In this document: positions 10,234 through 21,301 of the stretch, piece after piece
How the letters are laid out: the number at the start of each line of letters is the position of its first letter
Position numbering within the stretch: the first letter of the stretch is position 1
Assembly: GCA_037974965.1 (NCBI GenBank)
Contig: JBBPFI010000006.1
Coordinates: 1,798,001-1,862,000 of the forward strand
Reading direction: 5' to 3'
Source: Dacryopinax spathularia
Lineage: Eukaryota > Basidiomycota > Dacrymycetes > Dacrymycetales > Dacrymycetaceae
DNA: 64,000 bases
Program-made: the position numbers and the translations under genes
Notes under the pieces: generated by a model
What the model was told of the DNA's origin: nothing
The model's database searches: none
The model's input: only the letters and a program-made list of their open reading frames with translations

Positions 10234-13200
10234 ATGATCTCCTTTACAGAAGACACCCTCCTCAACTGGGATGCAGCCAGCGTCGCGTCCGACGAGCGGC
10301 TTGATGAAGAGGACGAGTATGGCCCCTTGCCGGTGCCTCCCTTGCCAAAGGTACCGATGGAGTCTCCCGATGAGATGGAACAGGCATGGGATGAGCTGAA
10401 AGGGCGTTTGGCAAGGCTTGGCCGGAAGGGCGAGAGCAAGTGGGTTGACGCAGCACAGGCAGAGATGCTGGTCTTTGAGCAAGAGTTTGGGGTGAAGCTG
10501 GGCAAGGATCACCCTGCCGCGGCAGCTATCAAGGCAAACAATCAGGAGGATGACAACGATGGCGGCAACAGCAACGATGATGATGAGGATGACGACGAGG
10601 ATGAGGATGAGCTTGATGAAGAGTGCGTCCCCAATACTTTACTGTTTCCTTATGCACCAGCGCTCATGGTGGTGCAAGGGGTCAACCGAGAATGAAAAAG
10701 GAGGGGAAGGATATCACCCGTACGTTGCTTACTCTGATCAGTGCATCGTCTCCCTAAAAGCTGAACAGATGAGTGTCGTATGGCAATGGTCAGCCTGGGG
10801 ATTGTAAACAAGGATGACAACTTCCCCGGGATGACCATCCCCCTCTTCCATTACCAAGCGATGGGGGTGGATTTGATGGAGCGCATGGAGAGAGAGTCAT
10901 CGTGCGTACAACTTGGAAGGAGAGCATCAATGCACCGGCTGATTATTATATCTGCAGGCAAAGAGGTGGTATCCTCGCTGACGACATGGGGCTTGGGAAG
11001 ACAGTACAAGTGATCGCACACATCCTCAACACGAAGGCAGTCTCATGCTGCCCCTCTTCTCCCGGTTCCGGGCATACACTCATCGTCATGCCGGCCGGCT
11101 TGATCCCACAATGGGACTCGGAGATCCCGGCAAGGACGGAGCCCGGCGCCCTGACTCACTGGAAATGGTGGCAAGCCAATGGCATGCGTGACCCCAGTGT
11201 ACTCACAGACCACGATGTGATCCTCGCGTCCTACCACGGTGTGTGTGCGGAGAACAGCCCGCTGCTGTCAATACCCTGGCATCGCGTCATCCTCGACAAA
11301 GCGCACAACATCAAGAATCCCAAAGCGGTGCAGACCATCGCCTGTCTAAAGCTCAAGGCACACCATCACTGGTGTTTAACCGGCACACCGATTCAAAACA
11401 AGATCTCCGAGGCTGGGACGCTCATGAGCTTTGTCCAGGTGCCCTTCTACCGCCATCCGATCTTCTTTGAAGAAAAACTCGGATTTCTCGCCAAGGTGTC
11501 GCGCAACCAGGCCAAATCCGGTCTCTATGAAGTTTTCAAGACCTGCATGCTCCGTCGCAATTACAACGACACCTACAACGGTAACCCGATCATCAAGCTC
11601 CCTCAAAGGGATATCGTCCCTCAGATGATGAAACTGTCGCACAAGTGGCAGAAGGCGTACGACAAGATGCAAGACGCCGCTCGTACCCATTTCGAGCAAC
11701 AAAAAAAGATGTGAGTGTGGCTGTCTCCCGATCACCCGGACCAGCGCTGATTGGTCATTAGCAAAAGGAACGCCCAATCCCAGGCAAGAGCGCGTGAGTG
11801 GTGTCGCCTGCATGACACGCTGGGTGGGTGCTGATCGTTAGTATAGTCTGGGCAACGGGTCAACGCATGTGCCGCTTCTTGGCGCATCCGGTGCTTGCAA
11901 AGGCGCCACAGCTCAACCTGACTACAAAGGATCAAGAAGAGTGGGAAGAACAGCTGGCACAATGGACGGATGTGCGGTTGCATTGGTGGTCTCAGCGCAG
12001 ACAGCCGAAACTCGGCTGCAGCAAGTGCAATGCGAAGACCGAGCAGCAGGATATGTACTGCAGTCGGTGCAAACACATATACTGCAAGCGTGCGTGGTCC
12101 AGCAAATGAGCGAGAGGACATGGCTGACGGGTGAGGTAGGCTGTTGGGTGCTAGAAGGCATCCAGGAATTTGGGTGCCCAGTTGCGAAGTGCAAGGACAA
12201 GGGGGGCGGGGTGTATGCTGTCCCACGACGTATCATTCCCACTCCTGAGCTGCCGCGCAAGGGGCAATCCGCATTTGAGCATGTGAAGGCAAAGCCACAT
12301 GTGCGACTGGCATTGGAGCAGAACGTGCTCTGGAGCGACAAGGTACGCATGCATGTGGCGTTGGTCGTTATCGTTTTGCTCATCGTTTCCTAGTTCCTTG
12401 TAAGCCGGAGATTGTACGCTCGTGCTACATTGCTCATTCTCTGCAGCTCATCAAGGAGCTTATCTTGAAGCACATGCAGAAGGACAACGAGCGGATCAAA
12501 GCTCTGAAAGCACAGGGCAAGCCACTCGACAGCACAACCATTCCATCCAAGTTTCTCGTCTTCTCGCAGTGGACCGCGGTGCTTGACCTGGCATTTGTAG
12601 CATTCTCCACAGTCAAAGAGTTCAATTTGGCTCGGTAAGTGTCTCAACGTGGATGTCGCCCAGCATGCTGTTGATAATGGATTAGATACGATGGAACCAT
12701 GAGTATGGCGCAGCGTTCCAAGGCCTTGGAAGACTTTAAAACTTGGGACGGTGGGCCTAACATCTTGCTGATTTCGATCGGTGCGGGCGGCACTGGGTAT
12801 GACCTCTCTCTCTCTTTCTCTCTCTATCTCTCTCACTGACGCTTGCTCAGACTGAATCTTATGCGTGCCAACATCATCTTCACCATTGACCCACACTGGA
12901 ATGTTGCCAAAGAGATGCAAGGTGCGTCTTTGTTCAGGGGTTACAGAGCAAAGCACTTGACATGACGCAGCCTACAATCGTGCGTATCGCGTGGGCCAGG
13001 CCAAACGTGAGTATGGGAGAAGTGTTGTCGCATGCCTCTGAATTTGCCTGTGCAGGCGTGATCATCTATCCGCTCATCTACAGCAACACCATCGAGGAGC
13101 GCATTGTCAACAGGCAGCAAGACAAGCGTAAGATGATAATGCAAGCCTTTGGGAGGGGACACGTGGAGAGCGAATCCCGACTTGGCGCGCTCAAACAGCG

Positions 13201-13350
13201 TAAGTGCTCTCGACACAGCCCTTGGGACCTCCTCACTCATGCATTGCACCAGTTGTCTTCGGCGGTCCAAAGGGAGATGAGATGGACTATGAAGATGAGG
13301 AGGACTTTGAAGAGGAGGGACCGTACGAGGAGGAGGAAGAGTACTATTAG
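10234..13350 (+). CDS. SNF2-family (Rad5/Rad16-like) DNA-dependent ATPase with altered motif II
   Basis: Thirteen exons join without a break: 10234-10622, 10661-10719, 10769-10901, 10958-11710, 11762-11793, 11847-12089, 12155-12342, 12447-12634, 12686-12796, 12851-12921, 12971-13006, 13056-13199 and 13253-13350, giving 814 residues. An acidic N-terminus precedes the ATPase core. Motif I is DDMGLGKT (about 202-209), motif III CLTGTPIQN (about 332), motif V SIGAGGTGLNL (about 690) and motif VI AYNRAYRVGQ (about 722). A C4 zinc site, CSKC...CSRC..., lies near 512-534 between the two lobes, as in Rad5/Rad16-like proteins. Motif II reads DKAH (about 306-309) instead of DEAH, losing the catalytic Glu. 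The protein ends in an acidic tail. The reading frame is intact over thirteen exons, so it is probably expressed, perhaps with weak or no ATPase. A CT-rich microsatellite lies in the intron at 12797-12850. Confidence 0.9.
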
Positions 13351-13444
13351 CAGGGTGAAAATCCGATGGAGTACGACAAGTGGGACAATGTGTGATTGTA
13401 TTCGTAAATGATGTACATCTGTTGATTCTATCTACATGGCAGAA

Positions 13445-15360
13445 CTATGTTGTTGATGATGTACGCGCGACCCAAGTCACGCGCTTGATCTTCTCAAGTT
13501 TGCACTTGTAAAACTTGCTGATGATGTACTCCAGCTTGTCCTTTGCTGTCCGTAGCTGGGTTACACGCGTGTCGTGGTGAAGGGGTAGCTCGCCTGCCCC
13601 ACCATTGCTTTTCCAAGCCTGGGATATGGCCTCGCGGGGCCAGTCCGGAGCTTCCACCTCCATCACCAGCAGCCAAAGCGAGAGACGATGGCGAGTAAAG
13701 GACCCGCTGCCATCGTCCTCGTCTTGTTGTGGCACATACGCGAGCGGATTGAGGAGCATCCGCCGTAGGGCAGCCGCGTCCTCTTTTCGGATTTTGGCGT
13801 CTTTCTTGGGCTTGTCAGGCAGGTTGGAAGCATACGCCAAGAAGATGCTGTACCACGCAGTGCGTTCTGAATTGGTAGCATATAGGCCAATCGCGCACTC
13901 TTCCGTCATGCACTTCTCGACCCGCTCAAAGTCACCGAGGTCGAAGAGCTTGCCGGCGGTGAGGCTTGGGGTCGCTGTCCAGACCCAGTGTTTCCACCAG
14001 TTTGGCTGAATGCTGAGAGAGGGACTCAACACAGGAGGGGCTCGGGCGTGGTAGCGTACTCACATTTGCATGCCCGCTCTTAAAGGAATGTAGTACCACT
14101 CCCCCAGGTTCTCGCGGGTCTTGTCCGAACCGGTCGCCAAGTCATCATGGACACCTCTTGGGTCCTTGGCGATCCGCGCCAATGTAGCCTCATTCAAGCG
14201 AACATAGAACCAATACTTGAGTCCTTTGAGCTGAGCGATGTAGGTGTACCGTCCGCCAGCGTCGTGATGGACATTGGTGAAGACAAACTCCATTGAGATG
14301 AGCGCCCATGCAGCTTCTCGCAGTTCGGTTCGCTCGACGAGCTCGTCGGATTGGCCGGAGGTGGCGATGGAATACTCGACCGTTTGATTGTAGAATGCCC
14401 TGTGTATGCGTTGAGCACAGGGAAGGAAGGCTGACGGAGCACGCACCTCAAATATGGCGGCCAGCCCCAAGCCGGATAAGCACACTCTAGCAGATTCAAG
14501 TAGCTCTTCCTCGCCTTTGTCTTCGTCTTTGCCTTCTGGAACCGGTCGGCGTGTTGTTTGAAGAATGCTTGCATTGTGATAAACTGGTGGATTAAGCCTC
14601 CATCCTCGGTCGCGCCGGTCTCGCGCAAGTACATCTTCTTCAAGTCTAGGACAGTCGGTGAGCGAGGAAGATGATGTGTTTTAGTATACAACGCACCTAT
14701 GAACTGGTACGTGTGATCTCTATCGGGCCTTGCCATGCCTTTGCGCAGCACTGTCTCGTAGCTAAAGGGGGAGTCTTCCCAAGACTCGCCTCCGGTGATG
14801 CAGACGACATGCTGGGAGCGCAGGCGATTGGCAAGTTCACTCGGTGAGATGTCGAGCGACTGGTCGGGCCGGACTTGATAGTGCAGGAATTGGGGGTCCT
14901 TGTGTGCCGGCTGCGATATGTGGAAGAGGGAATCGACCTTGTTTGCCCAGTACCTCTGCAACCTTGATCAGCGAGATCGGGCATGTTTGGTGAACATGAC
15001 CGGGCGTACCATGGCCTCTGTGCTCTTCATCTCCTGGTCGGGCGGATAGATTGTCCAGTCAATCTCGTGGGGCGAAACGTCCAGTTGGACAGGTGCCTGT
15101 GGCTCAGTAGGGTGGCTGGGACGTCGAAACTGATGAAGCTGGGTTGCTGGGATTGAGCCAGGAAGAGGTCGAGGAGCGTCTTTGTCCCCGAGCAGCACCT
15201 TGGTCGTCCAGTGCGCCATTTCACAGCGCATTCGAGGGTTGAGCGGTTCCACACAGGCGCTCTCATCATGGCCTGCTTGCGCGCAGTTGAAGCAATAGAT
15301 TTCTTTAACGGTGAGCGACGACAAGCTGCTCGTGAGCTGACTGGTCTCGGTGGCAGACAT
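13445..15360 (-). CDS. CCHC zinc-knuckle protein with a JmjC-like 2-oxoglutarate oxygenase domain
   Basis: The minus-strand exons 15360-15010, 14955-14697, 14645-14447, 14399-14064 and 14012-13445 give 570 residues with all phases matching. The N-terminus has a CX2CX4HX4C zinc knuckle (C23, C26, H31, C36). The middle has a cupin/JmjC signature: HHD (314-316) in NVHHDAGGRYTY, then QLKGLKYWFYV, and a distal His (H390) in QPNWWKHWVWTATPSLTAG. The 76-residue spacing and the Gly-x-Lys-x-Trp strand fit basidiomycete JmjC-like proteins with an HxD...H iron site. It probably acts on chromatin or RNA-bound proteins, but the substrate is unknown. It converges tail-to-tail with the SNF2 gene (94 bp apart) and diverges from the gene at 15867 across a CTCCGTC array. 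Confidence 0.75.
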
Positions 15361-15424
15361 TGTGTGTGTTGGGTGAAGGAGGAGGAGGAGTGGGCCGCGC
15401 TGAGTCAGATCCCGTTACGGTTGG

Positions 15425-15745
15425 ACGGGGCTCGGTGTCACTGTGACGGAGCTGCTTAGGGTCCGTCCCCTGTGACGGAGCTACGACAACGGGATCAAGA
15501 GGGGACGGAGCTCACGAGCTAACTGCGACGGAGCTGCTTAGGGTCCGTCCCCTGTGACGGAGCTGCTCAGGGTCCGTCCCACTATGACGGAGCAACGACA
15601 ACGGGATCAAGAGGGGACGGAGCTCACGAGCTAACTGCGACGGAGCTGCTTAGGGTCCGTCCCCTGTGACGGAGCTGCTTTTGGGTCCGTCCCACTGTGA
15701 CGGAGCAACGACGACGGGATCAAAGGATTAAAAGTGCGACGGAGC
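15425..15745. repeat. GACGGAGCT minisatellite in a divergent promoter region
   Basis: At least nine GACGGAGC elements occur, organised in a higher-order unit of about 115 bp (ACGACAACGGGATCAAG, GGGGACGGAGCTCACGAGC, TGCGACGGAGCTGCTTAGGG, TCCGTCCCCTGTGACGGAG) repeated about 2.5 times. It lies between the divergent genes at 15360 (minus) and 15867 (plus) and includes fully palindromic GACGGAGCTC contexts. Confidence 0.85.
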
Positions 15746-15866
15746 TATCCAAAACTTCTCGTGCGTCTCCTCCCTCTCTCAACAACCACCACCACAACCC
15801 AAAAAGGTATGTCGAGGCGGGAACCTGACAATGCACACTTCTGACAGTGCTTTAAAAGGTACATCG

Positions 15867-16762
15867 ATGGTGCGCAAGAAGAAGGAAATGAAGAACAAGT
15901 CGACTGCTCAGGTGGCCTCCTCGCTGGAAAAGAGGGCAGCTGAGCAGTCAGAAGATGGTGAAGAAAGGGAGCACCAAACCAAGCGAAACTTACCGCCCGA
16001 CTGGCTGCGAACTGTGCGATCTCGGAAGAAGAACATTGATCGATCGTTTGGTTTCCACGAGGCCGATTACTGGATCAGGCGAGAGGAGTGGAAATTGGCG
16101 TATGACCGAGCTTCGGATGAGATCAAGGCGAAACTGGACCCATATCACATTGTGAGTTGTGGCACTCTAAACACCTGCGGCCGTGCTGATCCATCCCATT
16201 CCAGTGCACCGAATGTTTAGTTGCGGTCAAGGTTAACAAGGACCTGACCTTTTCATTCCCCGACACACCGTGCAAGATCACTCGGGAGGTTGAACGGACT
16301 GAGCGGGCCGACAGCAAAGGCGCAAAGGGCGAGAAGCCAAAGACCAGTCGAGCCCAGGTGGCCTGTACGGAATGTAGGCGCAAACACGTTGCCTGCAGTG
16401 CTCAAAGTGTGTCCGACCCTGCTGGGGGAAGAAAAGTGGCATTACTGACGATGGATATAACAGTTACGCTGCGAGCATTTCGTGGGTTCGAACCGCCTAT
16501 GCAGGTCCTAGCAGGTTGGGACCGGCACATACCACACGTTAAATACATATGGCGGGAAATCCAGCGGCGCCGAAAGGCTGGAGAGCCGCTCGATTCGGAG
16601 GATGAGGACAGGGTCGATGATATCGTGGTGTGGTCGGACGACAAGGCCAAGAAGTATCGCTTGCGCAGGAGGCCACCTCTGGAGCTGGGCGAAGAATTGG
16701 CCCAATTGGCCAGCATGAGGGCCACTGTTGATTCGGTGCTAGCGCGAGCGACAGTACATTAA
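15867..16762 (+). CDS. hypothetical Cys-motif (zinc-binding) protein
   Basis: Exons 15867-16151, 16205-16406 and 16464-16762 give 261 residues. I chose the ATG at 15867 because the upstream ATGs at 15809 and 15831 fall inside a likely 5' UTR intron (GTATGT...CTGACAG). The N-terminus is basic (MVRKKKEMKNK). The centre has two Cys clusters, CTECLV and CTECRRKHVAC, a pattern like the paired Cys motifs of many basidiomycete proteins of unknown function in which the second half resembles a partial Zn2Cys6 motif. The C-terminus is charged with a likely helical region. The second intron (57 nt) is a multiple of three, so its retention would also stay open. It lies 76 bp upstream of the next gene on the same strand, with no repeat array between. 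DNA binding is possible but unproven. Confidence 0.6.
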
Positions 16763-16838
16763 TAGCCGAATTACATGTCATGTTTGGTCAGAACCCTGAG
16801 CACCCGCGCGTCTTGCACTTTGCATTTGTACCACCACC

Positions 16839-19082
16839 ATGAACGCTCCGCAAGATCCCAATGACCAGTCCGACCTTCCCCCTTACAACGCCCCGCAAGA
16901 TCCCAATGGCCAGTCCCGCTACTGGTTCAGGCACTTGTGCAGTTGGGCTGCACGACCCGACTGGTGGACGTGGAGACTAGCAATGCAAGATGAGCAGTTC
17001 AGGGACAACATCGATGTGCGTGATACTGGCCCCCGTTTGGTGGCAACATTACTGACCCGCGGCACAGTGGGCCGTTCGCGACCTGATCACGCACGGCTGT
17101 ACCTTTGACGTGCTGGCGATTCCTCAAGCGATGTACACCGAATTGAGACCGAGGACGATCAAGATGTTGAAGGTGTTTTACGACGGCCTCAAAGAGGAGG
17201 CGGAGACGGCCACACCGGACAGTGTCAGGGAAGGGGGGGAAATCGCCGATCAGGACGCGTCTGAGAAGGCAGATGATGGTGCAGGGGGTGACGAAGAGGG
17301 AGCAGAGAAGGAAGACGATGGCGCCGGGCCCGGGGCACAGGAGTGTTTGCACCCTCACTGCGTTGCTCTGCGGGCAGAGATCGAGGTGAGCATCATTCAT
17401 CAATGGGCGCCCAACAACAAGGGTTGCTGATATTATAATCAGGGCGTCGAGAAGGCCAATCAGGCTCTAGCAGGTGAAAGGGCAAAGTTGGACGAGGCCC
17501 TCCAACGGCATCGGGCAGAGCTGGGCACGCAGCGCAAGCTTGTGCAGGACCGACTGGACACGCTCGTTCAGCAACTCAGCATCTGGGAGGGCCCATCCGT
17601 TCCTTCTCTCGACACCCCGTGCAGCAACGCAGAGATTGGAGCTTCTCTCGAGACGGATGACACGAGAGAATGGGGCAAAATCAAAGAGAAGATCGACAAC
17701 GTGCAGATCCGGGTGCAGCGCCTTGTTGAACTGAACAAGGAGGTGTTGGATAACGCGACCGAGCAATGGGAGAAGCAGAAGCAAAAGGCGGAGCGTGACC
17801 AGGCGGATCTAGAAAAGGTAGACACGCGCAAGACCAATGAATAACGGTTGCTGATATTATGAACAGAGGGTTGAAGAGCAGAATGAGCAGTTGGCGAATA
17901 ACCGCCAGCGGAGAGAGCTTGTGCAGGAGAGCCTGGACAAGATGCTTCGGTGGCTCCAGCCCATGGCGCCAGCATCCCGTCCGTTTCGCAAGACATTGGG
18001 CAGTGACGAAGAGGTCGGATCAAGCTCGGGTTCGTCTCGCGACACCTCGGTCAGTGACGACGAGGTCGGAGCAGACTTGGGTTCTGTCGACACCGATGAC
18101 ACGAAATGGGACAAAATGGAAAAGGTCATCGAGCGAACGCGATCCCATCTGATGGCCCGGTTTCAAGATGACGACGAGGCGTGGGAGGACTGGAAAGAGC
18201 AGGTGAACTCCCTCAGGGAGGCAAAGAAGGCATTCGAGAAGGACATCACGGATCTGCGCACCCAGCTCAGTGAGCTCCGTAAGCAGTCGAGTCAGTCTCA
18301 GTCTCGTAAGGTGATCACATACTCGAAGACGGCGCGCACGCTTCCTTCGTTCTGGTCTGGGGAGAGGGCCGCCTTGTCTTGGATGCCTGCATCAAGGTGT
18401 CCCATACCAGATCCTTGGGTCCAGCATGTGAGAGTGTATGAGCTGGGTTTGAACACGGCTGGTGAGTGGGCGGCACGTTTGCCATCATGGTCCATCGTGG
18501 TGACTGGTGTCAGCCGAACAGGAGAGAGTCTTTCCTCAAGTGCGGGCTGGTGCGAGCAAGGCACTCAAGGCGGCAAGGGACGAGATCGCGGCGCTCTGGA
18601 AGCTGCTGGACAACATGGTCACGAGCGATGAATGCATTCAGCAAGAGCTCCGCTATTGGGGACAGCAAAAGAGGGGTCAGTATTACGGTGAGCCAGACCG
18701 GGAAACGCGGGAGTTTGCGGAGAGGGTTTGGGGCGCTAAATGGGGCACCGGGCTGTTCGCAGCTAACATTCGTGTCTGTGCGTGCCTGGGTTACCTCTCA
18801 GATCACCAAAGTCGCTGACTGTGTGGTTCAGTTACCTTGCTTGACTTGTTCTCAAAGAAACGGACGGACACCACGCCCTGGTGTCATCAAGCGTTCGCCA
18901 AGACGTGTGGGCTGGGAAGCAGGATACGGAAGGCGGTGCAGCCCCTCTACGAGAGCCTAGTGTTCATGGCTTGGGGTGAGGGTAGGTTGGGGGACATTAC
19001 GGAATATAACAGGATCCAATTCCCAGGGGCCGACGGCCACACCAAGACTGCAGTGAGGTTTGATCAGAGGTTGCCCGTGTAA
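16839..19082 (+). CDS. hypothetical coiled-coil protein with a duplicated exon
   Basis: Exons 16839-17015, 17068-17385, 17443-17817, 17867-18461, 18514-18771 and 18832-19082 give 657 residues with consistent phases. Exon 2 ends in an Asp/Glu/Ala/Gly-rich segment. Exons 3 and 4 each begin with a predicted coiled coil and share a scheme: (G/R)VE..NQ.LA, R(K/E)LVQ..LD, then T(D)DT(R/K)W.K(I/M)..KI and a second charged helix. The introns before exon 3 and exon 4 also share GGTTGCTGATATTAT next to their acceptors, which marks a tandem exon duplication. The last exons encode a more globular region (ELRYWGQQKRG, KWGTGLFAANI, VFMAWGEGRLGD). No known domain is recognised. The short spacing after the upstream gene suggests close co-location, not an operon. 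A structural role is possible. Confidence 0.65.
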
Positions 19083-19154
19083 GTAGATAGTGCGACGCGA
19101 TTGTTGATTTGTATGAGATCAATTATGTCCTCTCGAGGGTTTGTAGCCACATAA

Positions 19155-19325
19155 GTCCGTCGCGGTGGGATAGCTCCGTCGCAGTGGGACAGCTCCGTCG
19201 CGGTGAGACTGCTCCGTCGCGGTCGGACAGCTCCGTCGCGGTGAGACTGCTCCGTCGCGGTGAGACAGCTCCCGCAGAGGTTGATTCCGTCGCGGTGCAT
19301 TTACTATCTCCGTCACGGTATCAAA
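19155..19325. repeat. CTCCGTCGCGGTGAG minisatellite
   Basis: About nine CTCCGTCGC(A/G)GTG elements lie in tandem with spacing of about 17-20 bp and spacers such as ACAG and ACTG. The array ends about 90 bp before the start codon at 19414. It is the same motif as in the other intergenic arrays. Confidence 0.85.
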
Positions 19326-19413
19326 AAAGGGGAGAAGACCCTTGTCATCGACCGCGGTTCTGCTCGTCGTCTCACTCTACTACACACGCCTCTCACAAGT
19401 GTACCAACCCCCC

Positions 19414-21072
19414 ATGGAAGCGGCATTGACGATAAAGGACATCGAGAAGGACAAGGTTTTTTTTACTCTGTTGAGCAGATACCAGCACGGGCCACAGGAC
19501 TCGCTCATCGACTGGTTTTCGGAGAAGGATGCTGTGAGTACGCGAGACACATGAGGCCTTTCCTGTCTGACCTCTATGTGCAGAAGGGCAAGTCGACCTT
19601 GGCGGAACGAATCATGGTTGGCGGGTTTGCCTTGCCGTCCGCAAAGTATTGGGCTGATGACTGGGGTGCAGGCGAAAGTGGCAAAGGCGCCTGGTTTGCA
19701 GGGGGCGATCCCAGTTTTGTGGCGGGAACTCCTGGGGAATATGAGGGAGAAGTGGAAGAATGACATGGCGGCGTGGAATGGTCCAAATGAGGCGTTGTTG
19801 GAGCAGGTCATCCAGGCTGGAAAGAAGCGCAAGAGGGAAGAGGAATCGGCACAAGCTGGTGCAAAGCGTCGGGCCATGGGAGGGGGAACGGCCGCCAAGA
19901 CGATTGACCAGGCAGAGGAGAAGCGGTCGGATGAGCAGTCGGGGAAGCCGGGTAAGGCGGTGTGATCGGTGGTAGGTCGAGAGGCTGATCATGTGCAGAT
20001 GGACAGGCAGCACCGCCAGCCCCGATCCAGGCAGGCCAACCGAGGGAGCAGGAGGAGAAGCAGTCGGATGAGCAGTCGGGGCAGCCGGGTAAGGCGGTGT
20101 GATCGGTGGTAGGTCAAGAGGCTGATCATGTGTAGATGCACAGACAGCACCAGCTCCGATGCAGGCAGGCCAATCGAGGGAGGAGGAGGAGAAGCAGTCG
20201 GATGAGCAGTCGGGGCAGCCAGGTAAGGTGCTGTGATCGGTGGTAGGTCAAGAGGCTGATCATGTGCAGATGCACAGGCAGCACAGCCAGCTCCGATGCA
20301 GGCGGGCCAACCGAGGGAGGAGGAGGTAGAAGCGGATGCCGGGGTCATCGAGGGGAGAACGGCCGGCAAGACGAAAGACAAGGTGGATGACAAGCAGTCT
20401 GGGAAGCCAGGTAAGACGGTGTGATCGGCGCTAGGTCAGACGCTGATCATGTGTAGATGCACAAGCAGCCCCTGCAGCCCCTGTCCAGGCAGGGCAATCG
20501 AGGGAGGAAGAGGTCATCGAGGTTAGAAGGGCCGGGAAGACAACAGAGAAGGCGCAGCAGAAGCGATCACCGAAGCCGGGTACTAAGGCCGTGTGATTGG
20601 GGCTGGGTCAGACGCTGATTCTTTGTAGATGCACAGGCACCACCACCAGCGCAAGTCCAAACTGGTGGTGCACAGTCCGCCTCAGTGAAACCTGCTGGGG
20701 CAAGACCTAAGGGGGGTCGCCCTGTGATCGCTGCACCGTTGAATGGGGTGGACGGGGAAGCCAACAAAGGTGCGTCGGAAAGAGGGTCGTGTTGTGGTCC
20801 GTTCTGACGGAATGTCTGCAGACCAACGCGATCTAAAAGAGGGAATTGAACGGTTAGAGGCTTGTCTTGAGTCAATCAAGCAAGCAGAGGTCCAGAGGAA
20901 GCAAGAGTTGGAGGACATGAATCGGTTGTACAGAGAGATTGCCCGTACAATCGCCCGGATTGAGGCTACCTCCCAAGCCCTATCTGAGAAGAGCAAAGAG
21001 ATTGAGGAAGCGCTGGCTGTCAATCGCGCGTTGCTTGGGCGGGTGCTTGGAGGAGGATCGGCGGGAACTTAG
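19414..21072 (+). CDS. hypothetical protein built partly from amplified exon-intron modules
   Basis: Nine exons fit: 19414-19533, 19584-19616, 19672-19951, 19999-20088, 20136-20222, 20270-20410, 20457-20579, 20629-20769 and 20822-21072, giving 421 residues. The N-terminal part (STLAERIM, VLWRELLGNMREKW) is helical and of unknown family, followed by a basic stretch (KKRKREEE) that could be a nuclear signal. Exons 4-8 repeat one module that starts DAQ(A/T)AP and runs through QAG(Q)(P/S)REEE to (K/Q)PG. All module introns split the same Gly/Asp codon in phase 1 and share GTAAGGCGGTGTGATCGG and GAGGCTGATCATGTG. The last exon encodes a coiled coil (LKEGIERLEACLESIKQ onward). Unequal crossing-over would change the module count without breaking the frame. 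The function is unknown. Confidence 0.68.
19920..20640 (+). repeat. tandem exon-plus-intron repeat inside a gene
   Basis: Five successive units of about 135-190 bp each carry a short Ala/Pro/Gln/Glu-rich exon and a 46-49 nt intron. Intron sequences are as conserved as the exons (GTAAGG at the donor, CTGATCATGTG(C/T)AG at the acceptor). The first units are most alike; the later ones have grown insertions in the exon. Confidence 0.85.
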
Positions 21073-21301
21073 GATAAGTCGGGCCATGGACGATCCTTTT
21101 CCTGTGTGTACCACACTGTGTAGATCGTGTGATGTAACGCTCTATATGATCAGCCACCGGTCTACTTGCTTTTTTTGGGTGAGATTCTTGCAGAGATGGC
21201 CCTATTGGCAACCATGATCGGCTGGGGCTGTGCGAGATAAAAAAAATGGGCCCGGCGCGATGGACGAGCGACCCGGCTGTTCTCTCCCTGCGACCTTCAC
21301 C

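Noticed and set aside
10230-10630. Complementary frames on the minus strand opposite the SNF2 N-terminus
   Set aside because: They are antisense to the acidic, well-spliced first exon and have no support.
19089-19320. A CRISPR-like array of regularly spaced repeats
   Set aside because: The units are direct CTCCGTC minisatellite repeats with tiny, similar spacers in a eukaryotic genome; no unique spacers or cas genes are present.
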